A DNA stretch of 64,000 nucleotides from JAGVSR01 sp963708775 (GTDB lineage Bacteria; Pseudomonadota; Alphaproteobacteria; Rhizobiales; Hyphomicrobiaceae). A program made the translations under genes and the position numbers. Below, in pieces: positions 58,752-64,000 of the stretch. The DNA lies in assembly GCA_963708775.1 (NCBI GenBank), contig CAVPTI010000013.1, positions 92,582-156,581 on the forward strand. The letters are read 5' to 3'. Numbering within the stretch: position 1 is the first letter of the stretch; the number at the start of each line of letters is the position of its first letter. The notes under the pieces are model-generated. The model saw nothing but the letters and a program-made list of their open reading frames with translations, did no database searches and was not told the origin of the DNA.

Positions 58752-59793
58752 TCAATGTTTAGCTGCGGGTAGCGATCCAAGCCACCTACGACACAGCGGC
58801 GCCGTCACCAGGGGACTGCGCGCAGTTTTGTCCCTTAGAAGCCGCTCTCGCGCTGCGCGCAGGGTCTCGGAGGGCAATTCTCCGAAGAGCTTTTTGTACG
58901 ACCCAGAAAGCCGGCCCATATCGGATGCGCCCTGCTGCTTGCATGATGTGCGTGATGGTGAGGCGCTCACCCATTGCGCAATAAAGGTGTTGCCTGATCA
59001 TATTCAATTGCCGAAGACGCAGATAACGGACCGGCCCCATTCCGATCACCCGATGGAACGCCCGCAATAGAGTACGGGGGATGGACGTGCGCTGCTTCTG
59101 CCATGTCTTCGACGTACCATCCGTCGCCGACTTCTCCATTGTCCAAGTTCGATAAGGCACGCGTGACGATGTCGTTGGCCTTGAGGCCCGTACTTTGTCC
59201 AAAGGTTTGCTCGAAAGCTCGATCGTTTCATTCGATAGCAAGCGGCTTGCGGTTGCCAGTAGTTCCGCTTCGGCGGCTTCGGTCAGGGCATCGCACGGCT
59301 CCTTCCGAGGCAAGGGCATGCAAGCGTTCGGCCTGAACGACCACGTTTCGATATTTTCGTCTGGTGGAATTGGGACGAGACATGCCCGGCGTTCGGTCAG
59401 CCGCACCTCGCACATTGTCGTTTCTGAAGCAATGCGCCTCGACCATTGCGCTCGGCAGCGAGACGGCCAGCCACGTGCGCGAGCGGTCAGCGGAGAAAAA
59501 CGAAATTAACCCCCCGGCGGCAGCAGAACAAAATCCTGCGACGTGACGATTTCACCGTTGATCGTGATGAAGGCGGCCGAAGGCCGATGGCGTCCGATCA
59601 GGAGATAAGTGTCATCGTGCACAGTTCCGTGGACCACACTCGCCCCGCCGTCACTGCCGAACTGCAAAACGGTTGAGAGGTCCGGTGGAAAGAAATAAAG
59701 CCCCCAGGGTGCTTCCTCGCGCTTCGTTAGCACGAAGGACGTGTGAGCCTGTTTTATGGCCCTGCAGTATTCATCAAACGATAACGTATTCAT
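58752..59793 (-). pseudogene. AraC-family regulator, broken in several frames
   Basis: Fragments of one AraC-type gene can be followed on the minus strand. The N-terminal part (59793 to 59510) has MNTLSFDEYCRAIKQAHTSF and FITINGEIVTSQDFVLLPPG; after a run of six G the next frame gives LISFFSADRSRTWLAVSLPS. The middle changes frame near 59400 and 59160. The C-terminal DNA-binding part shows YVEDMAEAAHVHP, RTLLRAFHRVIGMGPVRYLR and LRQLNMIRQHLYCAMGERLT, and after a shift near 58920 MGRLSGSYKKLFGELPSETL. At least four breaks are needed. Errors alone could explain this, but real decay is also possible because other genes in this stretch are damaged. Full length would be about 345 residues. Confidence 0.7.
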
Positions 59794-60489
59794 TGCGCTA
59801 TCAAGTTAAAGCTAAGCTAAAAATAAAAGCGCCAGTGCTGGACGCGGTGACGTCCTCAGAGCTGCTCGTGACGTCACGCTCATCGATCCCCTCTTGGACG
59901 ACAATCGCCAAGTCCACCCTTCGGAAGACGAACCGAGTTTGTTGGCCACGGTGGTTAATTTCGAGCGTCCACTGCTGACGGAAGGTGACATATTCACATC
60001 ACTCATGGCCATACCGCCCGTGTGGCGGAATTTACGTATCCAGGGTCAGCAGCTCCTGCCTAAGTCTTCGAGGGATGATGGGCGTCCCATATCTTACTGT
60101 ACGTCAATATCAGATCGATGATCCTAGGAACCACAAATAGAACAATAATTTTTTCGATTCCATCAGCCAGCCAGGATCTGCGCCACGACTGGCGCTCGTT
60201 CACGTGAGCCCACCAATTGCTAACAAACTGCATAGTTTGGGCTGGAAAATGGGCAAAAGAGAGCATTGGTGCGGGGGGGAAGAGATCTTGCAGCGGCCAG
60301 TCCGATCGCCTTGGCCCTTGGGGGCGCCGCCGCACTTGCGTTCGTATAATGCGGGCACTCCGCTAGCGCTTGCCTCATAAGCGCTGAGCAGTCGGGTATC
60401 CCGGATCAAGCCTATCGCAACAAAGCTTGTCGCCTGCTCTTGGAGACCCGGGAGGCATCCGCCGAGATCTATCTGCGCGTCAGGTAATC
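59794..60489. other. region between the AraC-type gene and the porin remnant
   Basis: About 700 bases. A minus-strand open frame of about 57 codons ends at 60060 and contains one hydrophobic helix (IEKIIVLFVVPRIIDLILTY), but no family is recognised and I do not call it. Nearby plus-strand frames are short. The composition is less GC-rich than the rest of the window, in keeping with foreign or decayed DNA. Confidence 0.35.
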
Positions 60490-61626
60490 ACTTTCGGAGT
60501 CGATCTACATCGGCGAGTACTTCGGCGTTACCTCTCAAGGTGGCCTCAACCGCGACGGCCACTACGACGGTAGTCTCGAAATCTGGGATGGAAGCCAATC
60601 TCGAAACGATAGTGGGATGGAAGGGTTTGACTTTTCCACGCCAATGCTTACCAGATCCATGGGTCGCGCATTACCGATGAAAGTGTGGGCTCGCTGATGC
60701 CTGTGAGCTCCATTGAAGCGACTCCCGGCAACGCGCTGTTCGAGCTCTACCTGGAAAAGAGTTCTGGTTGATGACAAGGTCACGGTCCGTGCCGGTCAAA
60801 TCGCTCCCAATTTCGAATTCTTTATTTCGGACGGCGCCGGCGTTTAGTCAACCTGGGGCTGGCCCTCAATTATATCCGCCGATCTGTCGAACGGCGGCCC
60901 TGCCTACCCGCTTCCGGCTCCCGGCGTCCGAGTGGCGATTACGCCCGACGACAACTCCGGTTTCATGGCCGCCGTTTTCAACGGCGACGTCGTCGACGAC
61001 TGCCCGCCGGATGAAGATCCGCAGCGGTGCAATCCGCATGGCCTCGATTTTCCATTCGGCGACGGCGCCTTCATTATGGCTGAGGGCTTCTACAGTATAA
61101 TGCGGGCGCGTTGCCCGGGCGCTTCAAGATTGGTGGCTGGTATCACTCGGGAGACTTCGAAAATCTCGCCAATCCCTCGATCATCGAAAGCGGCGGCTAC
61201 GGTACCTACGCGATCTGGGACCAGACGATTGCAAAGCTGGGTAGCGAAGGGCGCAACGTCGCGGTCTTCGCTCGTGTCGTCGGCGCACCTGAAGATCACA
61301 ATGAAGTCGACTTCTATACTGAAGGCGGCGTGACGGTAACAGGTCCCTTCGCAAGCCGCCCTGGCGATCTGTTTGGCATCGGTTTCGCATACGCCGGTTT
61401 CTCTAATGCAGCCCAAATCGCTGATCGCAAAGCGGGTCTCTCCATTGTCCGCGATTACGAAGCGCTCCTTGAAGTGAGCTACACCGCCATCGTCGCGCCC
61501 GGCTTCTCGGTGCAGCCCGATCTTCAATATTTCTGGAACCCGGGTGGAAGCGCACCAGATGTGAGCGGCACACTCCCGGTTGAAAACGCACTTGTTCTCG
61601 GCATTCACTCGACCATCAACTATTGA
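60490..61626 (+). pseudogene. OprB-type carbohydrate porin, broken
   Basis: Outer-membrane porin of the OprB family in fragments. YIGEYFGVTSQGGLNRDGHY opens the recognisable part; after shifts come FHANAYQIHGSRITDESVGS, PVSSIEATPGNALFELYLEK, DDKVTVRAGQIAPNFEFFIS and PSIISADLSNGGPAYPLPAP. From 61111 one frame gives RFKIGGWYHSGDFENLANPS, IWDQTIAKLGSEGRNVAVFA and SVQPDLQYFWNPGGSAPDVS, and ends NALVLGIHSTINY at 61626. There is also a stop within the frame (GVFS then TAG). No signal peptide or clear start is found, so the 5' end seems lost. Confidence 0.72.
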
Positions 61627-61917
61627 GACGTGGCTCTGGCGAGACATTCGGGAGGAAATTGCTGTTTGCCAACGACTACAACACCCCCCGAAGTCACGAC
61701 CGACGTCAGCTTCAAGCTCGATGACAGCCGGTCCATCTCCGCCAAATATTACTACTCTTGGAAGGAACCGGGATCGCCGAGGATCAAGGGATTGGCATCG
61801 GCTACAGGTATAATCTTTAATTCGGGCCCCACTACAATTCAAAGTGACCGCGTCGAGGATGATGAAACCGTCGCGCCGTCACAGGTGTAAAAGTCGCCAG
61901 CAATTCGACATAACTCA

Positions 61918-62177
61918 GTTGAGGCGCTCAACTTCGGCAGCCATGTCTGGAATAGCCGCACCCTGTAGGTCGCGTTTTCACACTTCAAAATCCAGACGGC
62001 GTCGCCCGATTCCGGGTGCTCTCTCTCAGCGCTCAGCGCTTTTGCACAAGCATAACCCTGGTCGCGTATTTGGGCTGCAATGATCTCTGCGGGCTGCTCC
62101 TCTGCACCTTGTGCTGGCAAACAAGACAGCTGCAAAGAAATCGTACTGAACGTTAGTTTGCATGACGTAGGTTTCAT
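61918..62177 (-). CDS. small exported conserved protein, frameshifted
   Basis: ATG 62177 starts MKPTSCKLTFSTISLQLSCL, a weak signal peptide ending near QGAEE. Then EIIAAQIRDQGYACAKALSA, HPESGDAVWILKCENATYRV and, after a net -1 shift near 61970, RLIPDMAAEVERLN to the stop at 61918. IRDQGYAC and WILKCENATYRVRLIPDMAA are typical of small Cys-containing periplasmic proteins in Hyphomicrobiales of unknown function. The two Cys may form a disulfide. Length about 86 residues. Confidence 0.68.
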
Positions 62178-62599
62178 TTCGAAAGGCTCCTTGCTCCAAA
62201 TAAACGCGGCCAGCCCCGTTTGTTGCCTTCCACACTATGCGCAACTGCAAACGCTTGCCTGTCGATTTCGGCGAGAATGTAACCCTCAAAAGAACAACGG
62301 CAAGCTTTTGCATAGCCGCCGCTAGACAGAAGACAAAGTGCGAGGGGCATCGAGGTGCCTGCCGACCAATCCATGCCGGGTCTGATTGCCCGCTTGCGTA
62401 AGGCGGCACACGCGGCAACGGGGACTTCCGGCCCTACACTCGATACCTGGCTGTATTAACGACACATGCGGCTCACCGCTGTCCTATTTGTTATCGCTTC
62501 TTGCTGCCCATACTGACTTGGTATTCCGTTTAGGCGTGCGACAGGCGGCTTTGCCAAACATGAAACGCAGCGCCATTTCGGATGAACATTAATCTGTCC
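62178..62599. other. region between the small exported gene and the NUDIX remnant
   Basis: About 420 bases. I see no credible gene, terminator or repeat here; the open frames are short, lack ribosome sites and show no family features. Confidence 0.4.
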
Positions 62600-62665
62600 A
62601 ATCCGTCTGATGAGACTGCGCAGTTCTAGCCCAGCAACCCGTCGTGCTGCGGTGGCAACGGAAAA

Positions 62666-63034
62666 CTAGGCCCTCTCACGCTGTTTATCTTCTGGCCAGC
62701 GATCGAAAGTAGACCGCACAGCAATCAGATAAACCGAGACCGTGTGCAGCTGATCGCCGTCCTGATGCGGCCTGTGGTACCGATAGCTACCGATCGGCGT
62801 CGTTCCGACTTTCCCCGCAACGCCCGCTTCCTCCATGGCTTCCCGCGCGGCGGCCTCATGGGGTTTCAGACGCTTTGCTGGCCATCCTTTAGGAATGACC
62901 CACCGACCCTTGCCGCGGGATGTCACACGGAGAATGAAGGGCTTCTGGTGTTCGGCTGCGCAAACGCAAAGCGCACCTACCTGCTTCAAAGGTTTCATAC
63001 GATCATAAGTTGGCCCATTGCTCGCAAAGGGCAA
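62666..63034 (-). pseudogene. NUDIX hydrolase with an in-frame TAG
   Basis: A NUDIX hydrolase of the group with PKGWPAKRLKPHEAAAREAM then EEAGV, in which the REAMEEAG part supplies the metal-binding Glu residues. GSYRYHRPHQDGDQLHTVSV and STFDRWPEDKQRERA follow, and the frame ends at TAG 62666. The same frame then reads FSVATAARRVAGLELRSLIR, which is the usual end of these proteins (a Trp normally stands where TAG is). So one base change (TGG to TAG) would truncate the protein at 122 residues. It may be a real pseudogene or an error. Confidence 0.72.
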
Positions 63035-63090
63035 GCCCAGTTGAGGAAAGATCCACTGTCACACCGTCGAACAAAAAGAACTCTGGCGGT

Positions 63091-63198
63091 TTGCTGCGAG
63101 ACATGCAGATGCTGGCCGGTCATAGCGCACTCAGAACCACGCAACGATACATTTACCCGGACGCGGAAGCTCAGACACGCGTCGTGGATCTCGACTAA
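63091..63198 (+). pseudogene. C-terminal fragment of a tyrosine recombinase (integrase)
   Basis: The frame ending at 63198 reads LLRDMQMLAGHSALRTTQRY then IYPDAEAQTRVVDLD. This is the usual end of phage or island integrases, with the catalytic His (AGHS), Arg (LRTT) and nucleophile Tyr (QRY). The rest of the enzyme is absent; upstream codons belong to the antisense NUDIX gene. It points to a past mobile element in the stretch after tRNA-Thr. Confidence 0.72.
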
Positions 63199-63227
63199 CC
63201 GATCGTTCGCCAGGTAGAGCTTTCCGT

Positions 63228-63987
63228 CTACTTCATCGAGCTAAGCACCTGCTCAAGGAACTGGTCGAAGTGAGCCACGGTGATCAGACCCTGTCGAGGA
63301 AACTCGATGTCGGTAATAATGTAGAGGGCAAGAGACATTGCGGCTGCGAATGTCGTCATATGCACGATGCTTCGCTTTTCTGCGGCGCCCATGCCAAGGC
63401 CGGCAAGTAGTGACCCACCGAGCCCCAAGCCAAACAACATAATGTAAATGATCCGTGGTGGATGCCTCTGATTCGGCGCCCGATCGATCGCGAGCGGATT
63501 GATAAGCGTCATTGAGCGCTGGAAGAATTAAGTTGCACGGCGATGTTGTGGGCGCCCGACTGCAGGCTGCAACCGCACCGTCCCACACATCTGCTTGTAC
63601 TTCGGCAATTTTCGCCAGCTGCGTTCCATCATAAATGGAGGCATCTTCGATGATCGAAAATCCCATCGGCAGTCGATAAAGCTCGAGACGCTGAGTGAGG
63701 TACGTTTTCAGTTTCGCCCTCAAATCGATCTTCGATTGGTCATCAAGCATTCCCAACCGATGGTAGGCCGTGCTCACGGCGTTGGCCTCGTGGATGGTGT
63801 GGGCCCGACGCTCGTCAAATCGTTGCAGAGCTCCTGAAAGCGAAACCGCCAGCAGCAGCCCCATCAGAGCAAAGACGGCACCTTCAACGGCACTTAGACC
63901 GGCCATTGCTGCGCTGCCTTCATCAGACAGTCGCCGTGACCCTAATCGCCGCCCCACTTCCATGAGAGCGAGCGACCCGATGAACAT
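63228..63987 (-). CDS. DUF4239 (bestrophin-like domain) membrane protein, frameshifted
   Basis: A membrane protein of the DUF4239 group. From ATG 63987: MFIGSLALMEVGRRLGSRRL, VEGAVFALMGLLLAVSLSGA, RFDERRAHTIHEANAVSTAY and LKTYLTQRLELYRLPMGFSI. The frame shifts near 63505 and continues RHPPRIIYIMLFGLGLGGSL, then MTTFAAAMSLALYIITDIEF and the end at 63228. The joined length of about 252 residues fits the family. The gene may begin upstream of the window end if another start is used. Function unknown. Confidence 0.8.
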
Positions 63988-64000
63988 GGCCAACGCGACA

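Noticed and set aside
60060..60335. Minus-strand ORF with one membrane helix in the decayed region
   Set aside because: It has no family features, no clear ribosome site and a poor N-terminus, so it was mentioned in the gap entry but not called.

Overview
The window looks like a chromosomal segment of an alphaproteobacterium of the order Hyphomicrobiales (Rhizobiales). I infer this from the GC-rich coding style and from gene neighbourhoods familiar in that order: aroB with a CNNM/CorC protein, cobT-cobS with a J-domain gene and bolA, rpmB, DUF3108, an SUV3-like helicase with an S4 gene, fdxA and carD; lysC-ptsP-prfA-prmC-DUF4167; groS-groL behind a CIRCE element; plsY-dprA-pyrC-pyrB. Hyphomicrobiaceae is possible, but the genus cannot be fixed from sequence alone.

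Layout. 0-17 kb: aromatic amino acid synthesis (aroB), late cobaltochelatase (cobT, cobS), J-domain protein, bolA, an XRE regulator, a phytase-like esterase protein, rpmB, DUF3108, the helicase, an S4 protein, fdxA and a CarD regulator with a very long basic tail. 17-31 kb is more accessory: an SNase-like protein, a 1448-residue RTX protein, HdeD, bactofilin, a CNNM/CBS protein, DUF4112, an iron-sulfur-type flavoprotein, a B12-binding radical SAM enzyme and a divergent Crp/histidine kinase pair. 31-47 kb: ubiG, lysC, ptsP, an HTH-membrane protein, prfA, prmC, DUF4167, a run of membrane proteins (MgtC/DUF4010, DUF2189, DUF502, DUF3429), a photolyase and an NnrU-like methyltransferase. 47-58 kb: an HxlR/SnoaL pair, groESL, a universal stress protein, dprA, plsY, pyrC, pyrB and an AidB-like dehydrogenase. 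58.4-64 kb: tRNA-Thr(GGT) followed by a decayed stretch with broken AraC, OprB porin, NUDIX and integrase remnants, then a DUF4239 gene.

A strong property of this sequence is the number of single-base frameshifts in otherwise conserved genes, including essential ones (prfA, prmC, lysC, plsY). Most are net +1 in the direction of transcription. I read nearly all of them as sequencing or assembly errors rather than pseudogenes, and give the full extent of each gene with the position of each break. The exception is the region after tRNA-Thr, where several genes also seem really degraded.

Most interesting signals: a family of 37-nt palindromes with compensatory stem changes near cobT/bolA; a 36-nt second copy of the groL 3' end; a dihydroorotase-like PyrC without the metal-binding HxH motif; CarD with a histone-H1-like tail and a long leader carrying a terminator-like hairpin; two proteins with similar Arg/Asp/Asn/Gly-rich disordered tails; and a NUDIX gene in which TAG stands where a Trp codon is expected. 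I did not find a clearly new multi-gene system.
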